64,000 bases of DNA. Origin: Pseudooceanicola sp050897975 (GTDB taxonomy: Bacteria; Pseudomonadota; Alphaproteobacteria; Rhodobacterales; Rhodobacteraceae). The stretch lies in the NCBI RefSeq assembly GCF_050897975.1, contig NZ_JBPAXY010000002.1, forward strand, positions 124,001 to 188,000, written 5' to 3'. The notes beneath the pieces are model-generated. The model ran no database searches, was not told the DNA's origin, and was given only the letters and a program-made list of their open reading frames with translations. Shown here in pieces: positions 15,640 to 22,298 of the stretch. The first letter of the stretch is position 1. Every line of letters starts with the position of its first letter. A program made the translations under genes and the position numbers.

Positions 15640-15656
15640 GTCTGAATTTTTCAGAC
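15640..15656. promoter_or_regulatory. Operator copy (right side, distal)
   Basis: GTCTGAATTTTTCAGAC, base for base the palindrome at 15113-15129. It lies just upstream of the -35 box of the rightward promoter, 31 bp centre to centre from the next copy, about three helical turns. Confidence 0.8.
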
Positions 15657-15663
15657 TTTAGGA

Positions 15664-15693
15664 TTGACCAGTCTGATTTTTTCGGACTACCGT
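15664..15693 (+). promoter_or_regulatory. Rightward early promoter with embedded operator
   Basis: TTGACC (15664-15669) and TACCGT (15688-15693) flank an 18-base spacer containing the palindrome GTCTGATTTTTTCGGAC (15671-15687). The layout mirrors the leftward promoter. It would drive the long ATGA-coupled operon that begins at 15722 and ends with integrase. Confidence 0.68.
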
Positions 15694-15721
15694 CCCCCAT
15701 CACCCCTTGATGGAGGCTCTC

Positions 15722-15961
15722 ATGCTGACGCCTGACGAAAGCGCGCGCCTGCGGTCCGACTGGGCCGCGCGGAAGGCCGCCCGCGGCACCCCGATCCCGA
15801 CCGAGCGGCTCTCGCGCCTCACCCCGCACCACCTGGTCGGCCCGGCCCCGCTCTCTGCCGAGATGGCCGAGGTCCTGGACATCACCGAGTGCTGCCGCGG
15901 CAAGGTCCGCGCCCTGATCGCCCGCCGCGCCGCCGGGCAGGGGCCGGAGGACGCCGCATGA
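15722..15961 (+). CDS. Small element-encoded hypothetical protein
   Basis: A 79-aa protein from ATG 15722, with GGAGG eight bases upstream (MLTPDESARLRSDWAARKAA). It is basic, helical and without a known domain. It is the first gene of the rightward operon, and its stop overlaps the next ATG (ATGA). Confidence 0.6.
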   Translation: MLTPDESARLRSDWAARKAARGTPIPTERLSRLTPHHLVGPAPLSAEMAEVLDITECCRGKVRALIARRAAGQGPEDAA

Positions 15962-16305
15962 GCGCCCCTGTCGCCCATACCCCCCACGCAATGCACGACG
16001 TCAGCCTTCAGAAGGCCTTGGCGCAGCTGACCACCACCCTGCCCGAGGCGGCCTTTGCCGGGACGCCCCTGGCGGGTTCCGACACCCGGGATCGCGCCTA
16101 TATCCTGCTGCTCTCGCACCAGGCCACGCAGCGCGAGGCCGACCGGCTGCGCACCGCCCTGGCCGATCTCTGCGGGATGGCCGAGGACGCGCCTTGTCTG
16201 CGACGGGCCCTGGCGGCGGATCTGGCCCCGCAAGAGGCCCTGCTGCACCTGGCCGCCCGCGAGGAGGTCCCCGAAGGCGCCCTGATCGAGGAGGACGGCG
16301 CATGA
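15958..16305 (+). CDS. Small element-encoded hypothetical protein
   Basis: A 115-aa protein from ATG 15958 (MSAPVAHTPHAMHDVSLQKA). It is predicted largely helical and acidic toward the C-terminus (REEVPEGALIEEDGA). No family was recognised. It overlaps both neighbours by ATGA, so expression is coupled along the operon. Confidence 0.6.
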   Translation: MSAPVAHTPHAMHDVSLQKALAQLTTTLPEAAFAGTPLAGSDTRDRAYILLLSHQATQREADRLRTALADLCGMAEDAPCLRRALAADLAPQEALLHLAAREEVPEGALIEEDGA

Positions 16306-16382
16306 GCCTCTTCCCCCTCGCCCTCTGCGGCTGGCTGCTGACCACCGCCGCCCTGGTGCTGATCGCCGGGGGGCCCGCATGA
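16302..16382 (+). CDS. 26-aa single-helix membrane peptide
   Basis: A frame MSLFPLALCGWLLTTAALVL IAGGPA consisting almost entirely of one transmembrane helix. It has ATGA overlaps with the gene before (16302-16305) and after (16379-16382). The double coupling supports translation; role unknown. Confidence 0.45.
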   Translation: MSLFPLALCGWLLTTAALVLIAGGPA

Positions 16383-16645
16383 CCGGGCGCCTTCTCGACC
16401 TGCACGGCCTTGCGGCCTTCCTCGACCGCCTGGCCCCGCTCAGCGGCACGGTGCTGCAGGAGGCCGTCGTCTGTGCCGCCCTGGAGGGCGGCGGCGTCTT
16501 CCGCGTCACCCCCACGGGTCGGGCCGTCCTCACCCTCTACCGGATCCCCGCCAGCGGCCCCTCCGAGGCCGAGGCCATCGCTGCCTGGATCACCCGTGCC
16601 CGCGAGACCCTGGCCGAGGCGCGCGCCCTGCCCGCCTGTCTCTGA
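16379..16645 (+). CDS. Small element-encoded hypothetical protein
   Basis: An 88-aa protein starting MTGRLLDLHGLAAFLDRLAP. An alpha/beta pattern with FRVTPTGRAVLTLYRIP is visible; no family was recognised. It is coupled by ATGA to the upstream peptide and followed after 32 bp by the clamp gene. Confidence 0.55.
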   Translation: MTGRLLDLHGLAAFLDRLAPLSGTVLQEAVVCAALEGGGVFRVTPTGRAVLTLYRIPASGPSEAEAIAAWITRARETLAEARALPACL

Positions 16646-16677
16646 CTTCCTGACACCACCACCGGAAAGGACCCGCC

Positions 16678-17892
16678 ATGTTGCACCAGATGCCCCGCGC
16701 CGCCGCGCCCGCCCCGGAGAGCTCAGACGGCGTCAGCGCCACCGTCGCCCTCGCCGAGCTCCGCCTGGCCGCCAATCGCCTCGCGCGCGTCGTCCAGCGC
16801 TGGAACACCATCCCGGCCCTGGGCTGCGTGCGGATCCGGTTCAAGAGCAACCAGGTTACGCTGGAGGCCACCGATCTAACGATGACCCTCGCCCTGGATC
16901 TCGACGCCCAGACCACCGGTCCTGCGGATCTGGTTGTTTCGCATCGGGCGCTGGCGGGCTTCCTGCGCGCCGCCCGGGGGCCGGTGACCCTCACCCACCT
17001 TCTCGGCGGCGACCATGACCGTGTCCGCCTCTCCGATGGCGAGGTGCAGGTGACCCTGCGGCTGAGCATTCCCCCGGAGGACTTCCCCCAGCCTGTCACG
17101 GCTCTGGACCCCGTGGGACGGCGCGGCGCGGGCGAGATCTCCCTGTCCGGGGCCCAGGCCCTGCGGCTCTTCGATCTGGGCCGGTCCTGCGTCAGCCACG
17201 AAGAGACCCGCTATTATCTCAACGGCACCTTCCTGACGACAAAGCCCGACGCGGGCACCCTGCGCGCCGTCACCACCGACGGCCACCGCATGGCCATCAT
17301 CGACTGCGACGCCCCGGCCCGCTTCTCCGAAGAGCCCCGCGCCGACGGCAGCAAGGCGACCGACCGCCCCGACGGGATCATCATCCCGGTCCGGGCCGTC
17401 GATCTGCTGATCGCTATCGCGCGCAAGGCGGGCAATGCCCCGCTGACCTTCCACGCCGGTATGCGGCACCTTATCGTCACCGCGCCCGGGCTGCGCCTGG
17501 GGATCCAGGGCATCGACGGCACCTATCCGGATTATACCCGGGTCATCCCTCCAGCCTCCGACGCCTTCACCGCCCATCTGTCGGCCAGTGCCCTCACCCG
17601 GATGCGCACCATCGCCAGCGCCACCTGCTACGGCCGCAGCCTGCCCCTGCGCCTGGATCCCGGCGCGGGCCGCATGTCCCTCACCATGCCCGATGGCGTT
17701 GATCTCAGCATCGCGCTGCAGGGCCACGCTGATCAGGATGGGATGACGGCAACCTACAGCCTGGCCCAGCTCTCCGAGTTCGCCCGCATCGCCCCCGCCT
17801 TCACGCTGACCTCTGCCGGGCGCGGCGAGCCCGCCCGCATCGTCACCGAGGATCCGGATGCGCTCTGGGTTCTCATGCCGCTACGCGACTGA
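16678..17892 (+). CDS. DNA polymerase III beta-subunit (sliding clamp) paralogue
   Basis: A 404-aa protein with the three-domain pattern of the DnaN clamp. In domain 1, LAANRLARVVQRWNTIPALG leads to a VTLEATDLTMTLALDL strand typical of clamps. In domain 2, YYLNGTFL...LRAVTTDGHRMAIID is the diagnostic segment. In domain 3, GTYPDYTRVIPP and the C-terminal DPDALWVLMPLRD correspond to the YPDY..VIP motif and the MP-x-R-L end, here MPLRD. The chromosomal clamp is about 370 aa and lies beside dnaA, so this is an extra, element-borne copy. It probably recruits the host or element polymerase during element replication; that role is inferred. The start has AAAGGA upstream. Confidence 0.88.
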   Translation: MLHQMPRAAAPAPESSDGVSATVALAELRLAANRLARVVQRWNTIPALGCVRIRFKSNQVTLEATDLTMTLALDLDAQTTGPADLVVSHRALAGFLRAARGPVTLTHLLGGDHDRVRLSDGEVQVTLRLSIPPEDFPQPVTALDPVGRRGAGEISLSGAQALRLFDLGRSCVSHEETRYYLNGTFLTTKPDAGTLRAVTTDGHRMAIIDCDAPARFSEEPRADGSKATDRPDGIIIPVRAVDLLIAIARKAGNAPLTFHAGMRHLIVTAPGLRLGIQGIDGTYPDYTRVIPPASDAFTAHLSASALTRMRTIASATCYGRSLPLRLDPGAGRMSLTMPDGVDLSIALQGHADQDGMTATYSLAQLSEFARIAPAFTLTSAGRGEPARIVTEDPDALWVLMPLRD

Positions 17893-17904
17893 GGGAGCCG
17901 GGCG

Positions 17905-18225
17905 ATGACCGACATGGGGTTCCCGAAGGCGTCCAAAGAGGATGCAGGCCTGAAAGAGACCGAGGCCGATCGCGAGGTCCGCGACGGCGCCTTCCGCGTG
18001 GCGGCAGGCGAGCTTCGCAGCTTCACCGAACGCTTCGAACTGCTGGCGGCGCAGAAGAAGGACATCGCCGAGCAGCAGAAGGCGGTCATGGCCGAGGCCA
18101 GGGGGCGCGGCTACGACGTGAAGGTCCTGCGGCGCCTCATCGCCCTGCGCAAGCGCGCACCCGACGACATCGCCGAGGAAGAGGCGGTGCTACAGATGTA
18201 CAAAGACGCCCTGGGGATGAGCTGA
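17905..18225 (+). CDS. GapR/DUF2312-family nucleoid protein
   Basis: A 106-aa protein. The C-terminal 75 residues match the DUF2312 pattern: LRSFTERFELLAAQKKDIAE, then MAEARGRGYDVKVLRRLIAL and EEEAVLQMYKDALGM. GapR of Caulobacter binds overtwisted DNA ahead of replication forks and helps topoisomerases. An element copy directly after a clamp gene suggests a replication role; that is inference. The N-terminal 30 residues are an extra charged segment. Confidence 0.85.
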   Translation: MTDMGFPKASKEDAGLKETEADREVRDGAFRVAAGELRSFTERFELLAAQKKDIAEQQKAVMAEARGRGYDVKVLRRLIALRKRAPDDIAEEEAVLQMYKDALGMS

Positions 18226-18578
18226 TGCGCTGGATCCTCTGCGCCCCCGTCCTCGCCTGCCCGACCATTGCCGCCCTCGCGGCCGCCGCCCTGGCGCAGG
18301 GTGGCAACCTGGTGCTGCTGGCGCTCGTCCTCGCCATGACCCTGGCCCCCTATGACGCAGCCCGGACGGCACAGGACGGCACCGCGATGCCCCGCCTGCT
18401 GCGCCGGATCGCCCCCTGCGGCCCCTACCTTCCCGGCGCCGCGCCGGGCGCGGGCTGGCTGTTCGGCCAGGCCCAGGACGGCCCCGCGCTGGCGACCCTG
18501 GTGCTCTGCACCGGGCTGGCCACCCTCGCCCTGCTGCCCGCCTACCACGCCCTTGTCTCGACCCCGGAGGCCTCCTGA
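18225..18578 (+). CDS. Small element-encoded membrane protein
   Basis: A 117-aa protein with hydrophobic helices near residues 3-45 (probably two) and 88-110, and a short basic loop between. Its ATG shares a base with the GapR-like stop (TGATG), and its own stop shares a base with the methyltransferase start. No family was recognised; a holin is possible but unsupported. Confidence 0.55.
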   Translation: MRWILCAPVLACPTIAALAAAALAQGGNLVLLALVLAMTLAPYDAARTAQDGTAMPRLLRRIAPCGPYLPGAAPGAGWLFGQAQDGPALATLVLCTGLATLALLPAYHALVSTPEAS

Positions 18579-20596
18579 TGGACGGAGCGCATCTTCTCGA
18601 CCTTGAACTGGCCGGTGACACCCGCGAGGCGCCCCTCGGCCCGCCGCTGATCGTCGACAGCTTCGCTGGCGGCGGCGGCGCCTCGACCGGCATCGAGATG
18701 GCCCTGGGCCGAGGCCCCGACATCGCCATCAACCACAACCCGAAGGCGCTGGCCCTGCACGCGGCCAACCACCCCGACACCCTGCACCTCAGCGAGAACG
18801 CCTACCGCGTCGATCCCCTCGACCACCTGGCGGGCCGCCATATCGGCCTGATGTGGTTCAGCCCCGATTGCCGCCACTTCTCCAAGGCCAAGGGCGGCGC
18901 GCCCGTGGCCCGCAACATCCGCGATCTGGCCTGGGTCATCCCCGGCTGGATCGAGCGCATCCAGAAGAGCGGCGGCCAGGTGGACGTCGTCATCATGGAG
19001 AACGTCGAGGAGTGGAAGACCTGGGGCCCGCTGATCGAGACCCCGCGCGGGCCGATGCCCTGCCCGCAGCGCCGGGGCGAGACCTTCGACAAGTGGCGCA
19101 AGGCCATCCGCAAGCTGGGCGGCAAGATGGAGACCCGAGAGCTGCGGGCCTGCGACTATGGTGCGCCCACGATCCGCAAGCGGCTCTTCGTCATCATCCG
19201 CTTTGACGGCCAGCCCATCGTCTGGCCCGCGCCGACCCACGGCGCCCCGGACGATCCCCGCGTGATCGCGGGGGACCTCAAGCCCTGGCGCACCGCCGCC
19301 GAGTGCATCGACTGGTCGATCCCCTGCCCGTCCATCTTCGACAGCGCCGAGGAGATCCGCGCACGCCTCGGCCTGCGCGCCGTGCGCCCCCTGGCCGACA
19401 AGACCCTGGCCCGCATCGCCCGCGGCATGGCCCGCTATGTGCTGCAGGCCAAGGCGCCCTTCCTGGTCAACCTCACCCACGGTGGGCGGGTGGAGGCGGC
19501 CACCGCGCCGCTGCGCACCATCACCGCCGCGCACCGCGGCGAGAAGGCGGTTGTGGCCCCCAGCCTCACCCGCTTCAACACCGGGGCCACGGGCGCCGAC
19601 CTGCGCGGCCCCGCCCCGACCATCACCGCCAACAGCTGGGTCAAGCGCCCGGGGGGAGCGGCGCCGCTCGGCCTTCTGGCGCCTTGCCTCGCCAGCCTCG
19701 CCCATGGCGACAGCGGCGGGCGCCGGGAATATCCTCTGACCGATCCCCTGGGCACCATCACCGGGCGCGGCATCCAGCACGCTGTCGTCTCGCCGGTGCT
19801 GACCTACTCCCAGCAGGGCGGGAGCAACCGGGCGCCCACCCTGCCCCTGCACACGATTTGCGCCAGCACCAAGGACCAGAACGCCGTCCTGCTGCCCACG
19901 CTGATCCAGACCGGCTACGGCGAGCGCCCCGGCCAGGCACCGCGCGCCCTCGACCTCGGCAGGCCGCTCGGAACCATCGTCGCCGGTGGCGCGAAACACG
20001 CCGCCTGCGCCGCCTTCCTTGCCCAGCAGAACGGTGGGCCGCGCATGGGGTCTCACGCAGGCGATGACGCGCGCGATCCGCTGTCCACCGTCGCCGCCAG
20101 CGGCAGTCACCAGACGCCCGTCACCGCCTTCTTTGCCAAGTACTACGGCACCGGGGATGGCGCTCGCACCGATGCGCCCTGCCACACCATCACCGTGAAG
20201 GATCGCATGGCCCATATGCAGGCTGCCCTGCAGGCCCCGCCGTTCACCGAAGCCCACGAGGCCCGCGCCCGCGAGGTCGCCACCTTCCTGCGCGCCCATG
20301 GCGTCTGGGACGGCGGCGACCTGGTCACCCTCGACATCGCAGGGACCCGCTACGTCATCGCGGATATCGGCCTGCGGATGCTCACCCCGCGCGAGCTCTT
20401 CACCGCCCAGGGCTTCCCCCGCGACTACGTCATCGAGGGCGTCTGGGAGCAGGACAGCGATGGCGCCTGGGACTGGCAGAGCTTCACCAAGGACACACAG
20501 GTCGGCTGCGTGGGGAACTCCGTCTGCCCGCCTGTGGCGGCTGCGGTGGTGAAGGCGAACTGTGGGCAGTTGGTGAAGAGGGAGGAAGTGGCATGA
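18578..20596 (+). CDS. C5-cytosine DNA methyltransferase (phage Dcm type)
   Basis: A 672-aa enzyme that methylates cytosine at C5. Motif I is VDSFAGGGGASTGIEMALG (about 26-44). Motif IV is WFSPDCRHFSKAKGG with catalytic Cys98; it reads PDC instead of the usual PPC. Motif VI is MENVEEW. Motif VIII-like RKRLFVIIRFDG and the C-terminal motif X QVGCVGNSVCPPVAAAVV complete the fold. Between them, about residues 310-560 form a run of seven related units, each with a P-L-x-T-I-T/V/C core about 40 residues apart, in the target-recognition region. No restriction endonuclease neighbours it. It overlaps both neighbours by one to four bases. Confidence 0.92.
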   Translation: MDGAHLLDLELAGDTREAPLGPPLIVDSFAGGGGASTGIEMALGRGPDIAINHNPKALALHAANHPDTLHLSENAYRVDPLDHLAGRHIGLMWFSPDCRHFSKAKGGAPVARNIRDLAWVIPGWIERIQKSGGQVDVVIMENVEEWKTWGPLIETPRGPMPCPQRRGETFDKWRKAIRKLGGKMETRELRACDYGAPTIRKRLFVIIRFDGQPIVWPAPTHGAPDDPRVIAGDLKPWRTAAECIDWSIPCPSIFDSAEEIRARLGLRAVRPLADKTLARIARGMARYVLQAKAPFLVNLTHGGRVEAATAPLRTITAAHRGEKAVVAPSLTRFNTGATGADLRGPAPTITANSWVKRPGGAAPLGLLAPCLASLAHGDSGGRREYPLTDPLGTITGRGIQHAVVSPVLTYSQQGGSNRAPTLPLHTICASTKDQNAVLLPTLIQTGYGERPGQAPRALDLGRPLGTIVAGGAKHAACAAFLAQQNGGPRMGSHAGDDARDPLSTVAASGSHQTPVTAFFAKYYGTGDGARTDAPCHTITVKDRMAHMQAALQAPPFTEAHEARAREVATFLRAHGVWDGGDLVTLDIAGTRYVIADIGLRMLTPRELFTAQGFPRDYVIEGVWEQDSDGAWDWQSFTKDTQVGCVGNSVCPPVAAAVVKANCGQLVKREEVA

Positions 20597-20784
20597 CCTT
20601 GCAATCCAAGCGAGGCAACCTGGACAGAGCCAGAGCTCAGGCTGATAGCTACGCGCGCAAGGCGTTCAAGACCGAAATTCGGATCGGATTCGGCTTGGGC
20701 CTTTTCATCGTAGCAGTGTGCTGGCGGATGCTCATCGCGGGCCTCATCGCGGGCGTCGCGCCTAAACACTGGGGGCTGCTATGA
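20593..20784 (+). CDS. Small element-encoded membrane peptide
   Basis: A 63-aa protein with a basic first half (KRGNLDRARAQADSYARKAF) and one helix (IGFGLGLFIVAVCWRMLIAG). ATGA overlaps both the methyltransferase stop and the next gene's start. Function unknown. Confidence 0.5.
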   Translation: MTLQSKRGNLDRARAQADSYARKAFKTEIRIGFGLGLFIVAVCWRMLIAGLIAGVAPKHWGLL

Positions 20785-21071
20785 CCCATCAAAACCGCCC
20801 ATATTCTCCGGATGATCTCGCTGCACGATGGGGTTGCAGCGGTGAAACTGTCCGCAGCATGATCCGGGACGGAAGCCTGCCTGCCTTCCGAGTCGGTCGC
20901 ATGTACCGGATCCGGCCAGAAGTTGTGGAGCAACACGAATGCGCGAATACCGAATCGGAAGACTCAACGGTCGCTTCGTCGTCATGTGGAATGGGCCCGA
21001 TGGCAAACGGCGACGTTTTCGTCTTGACGCACACACGGCCAAGGAAGCGGAGCGCGAAGCCCGCGACCTGA
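20781..21071 (+). CDS. Excisionase-like helix-turn-helix protein
   Basis: A 96-aa protein. Residues 5-50 form the MerR-like winged HTH of excisionases/AlpA: YSPDDLAARWGCSGETVRSM then IRDGSLPAFRVGRMYRIRPE. The C-terminal part overlaps the integrase gene by 133 bp in a different frame. It probably steers the integrase toward excision and may bind near the attachment site. The overlap is long but internally consistent: both frames are well formed. Confidence 0.75.
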   Translation: MTHQNRPYSPDDLAARWGCSGETVRSMIRDGSLPAFRVGRMYRIRPEVVEQHECANTESEDSTVASSSCGMGPMANGDVFVLTHTRPRKRSAKPAT

Positions 21072-21973
21072 TTGTCAGCAAGACGGCTCCAGCGCAGGGC
21101 ACCACCGTTCAACAGATTTGGGAGGCTTACCAGCTGGAAGTCGAAGGTCGGAGACAGGCCTCCAAGATGGCGCAGACCGGCAAGAATGTCCTCCCTGACT
21201 TCGGCCACCTTTCCGCGACGCAGGTTACGATCGACGACTGCCGCCGCTACATTGCCAAGCGCCGCAACGGTGGCCGCAAGGATGCCACGATCCGGACCGA
21301 ACTGGGATGTCTGCGCACCGCGCTAAAATGGGCGGAGAGATCCAAGCTCATCGCCTCGGCACCCGCGATAGAGCTGCCGCAAACGCCCCCGCCAAGAGAA
21401 CGCTACCTTACCAGGCAGGAAGTCGAGGCGCTGCTCGCCGCCGCAGGCGAGCCTCACGTTCGGCTTGCCATGCTGCTCATGCTGACCACCGCTGGACGCA
21501 TCGGGGCCCTGCTGGAACTCACCTGGTCGCGCGTCGACCTAGAGCGGCGCATCATCAAGCTCTCGACCAACGACATCGGCCCCCGAAAAGGCCGAGCGAC
21601 AGTTCCAATCAACGACACGCTGCTGGCAGCCCTGACGACCGCACAAGCGGCCGCGCGCTCTGACTTCGTTATCGAATGGGGCGGTAAGCAGGTTGGTTCG
21701 ATCAAGACCGGCTTCAATGCCGCCGTCGCGAGGGCAGGAATCGACCACTGCACACCACACGACCTTAGGCGGACCGCCGGGCGTTTCATGGCGGAAGCGG
21801 GGGTCCCGATTGAAGAAATCGCCCAGTACCTCGGCCACTCCAACCCGAACATCACCAGGTCAACCTACAGCCAGTTTTCGCCAGACTACCTGCGCCGCGC
21901 AGCTGGTTCGCTTGAGTTCGGCGGGCCAACCTTGGTTCAACGAACCAAAGAGAAAACCCCCAAAAACACATAA
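20939..21973 (+). CDS. int: Tyrosine recombinase (phage integrase)
   Basis: A 344-aa protein. An N-terminal arm-binding region (to about residue 55) leads to a SAM-like core-binding domain (about 56-140) and a catalytic domain. The catalytic set is complete: Arg187 (TTAGRIGALLEL), Lys218 (GPRKGRA) as candidate, His274 and Arg277 (TPHDLRRTAG), His300 (LGHSNPNITRS) and nucleophile Tyr310. It ends 13 bp from the 3' end of tRNA-Arg, the standard arrangement for tRNA-targeting integrases. It is the last gene of the operon driven from 15.66 kb, so repression would also silence excision. Confidence 0.94.
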   Translation: MREYRIGRLNGRFVVMWNGPDGKRRRFRLDAHTAKEAEREARDLIVSKTAPAQGTTVQQIWEAYQLEVEGRRQASKMAQTGKNVLPDFGHLSATQVTIDDCRRYIAKRRNGGRKDATIRTELGCLRTALKWAERSKLIASAPAIELPQTPPPRERYLTRQEVEALLAAAGEPHVRLAMLLMLTTAGRIGALLELTWSRVDLERRIIKLSTNDIGPRKGRATVPINDTLLAALTTAQAAARSDFVIEWGGKQVGSIKTGFNAAVARAGIDHCTPHDLRRTAGRFMAEAGVPIEEIAQYLGHSNPNITRSTYSQFSPDYLRRAAGSLEFGGPTLVQRTKEKTPKNT

Positions 21974-21986
21974 GTCATTGATTTAA

Positions 21987-22010
21987 TGGTGACCCCGGCA
22001 GGATTCGAAC
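21987..22010. other. Candidate attachment site at the tRNA-Arg 3' end
   Basis: The 3' end of the tRNA gene (CCA and acceptor/T-arm) faces the integrase, as expected for a right-hand attachment site reconstituting the tRNA. The matching left copy was not found by eye between 4.8 and 10.3 kb, so the exact core is undefined. Confidence 0.5.
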
Positions 22011-22063
22011 CTGCAACCTGCCCCTTAGGAGGGGGCTGCTCTATCCAGTTGAGCCACGGGGCC
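21987..22063 (-). tRNA. tRNA-Arg (anticodon CCT)
   Basis: Read on the minus strand: acceptor GGCCCCG pairs with CGGGGTC (one G-T), followed by discriminator A and encoded CCA. The anticodon stem GCCCC/GGGGC encloses the loop CTCCTAA, giving anticodon CCT. The T-arm GCAGGTTCGAATCCTGC is canonical. Total 77 nt. Confidence 0.96.
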
Positions 22064-22298
22064 GCGGGCCTGTCTTACCCCCTCTGTCCGGGCTTGTCAT
22101 GGGGCCTTTCGCGGCGCCGATCCCTTCAATGCGAGACAAAAATCGCCCTCTCCAGGGGCCGAACCGTCGCGGTTTAAGCTGTCCTTAAAGTGGCGGTGCC
22201 ATAGCTGGCCCAGATTTTCGGACGGCGACCCGGGTCGGCGCGCGCAGGCGTGCCGGGCACGGGGCGGATGCCGCCATCTGTGCAAGAGGGTTGACGAC
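22064..22298. other. Upstream region of the chemoreceptor gene
   Basis: 235 bp between tRNA-Arg and the chemoreceptor. It must hold the tRNA promoter on one strand and the chemoreceptor promoter on the other. No strong consensus boxes or hairpins were recognised. Confidence 0.4.

Larger units (their letters stand above)
10337..21973. mobile_element. Phage-like integrated element lacking structural genes
   Basis: The span runs from the first leftward element gene to the integrase, which ends 13 bp before tRNA-Arg(CCT). It contains integrase, excisionase-like HTH, a central repressor switch, two DNA methyltransferases, a sliding-clamp paralogue, a GapR-like protein and many ATGA-coupled small orphans. 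No terminase, portal, capsid, tail or lysis gene is present. The left end is not defined: I found no second copy of the tRNA 3' end. It may be a defective prophage, a satellite or another integrative element. Confidence 0.75.

Noticed and set aside
18542..20299. 585-codon leftward frame in the methyltransferase region
   Set aside because: Antisense shadow of a gene with complete C5-methyltransferase motifs.
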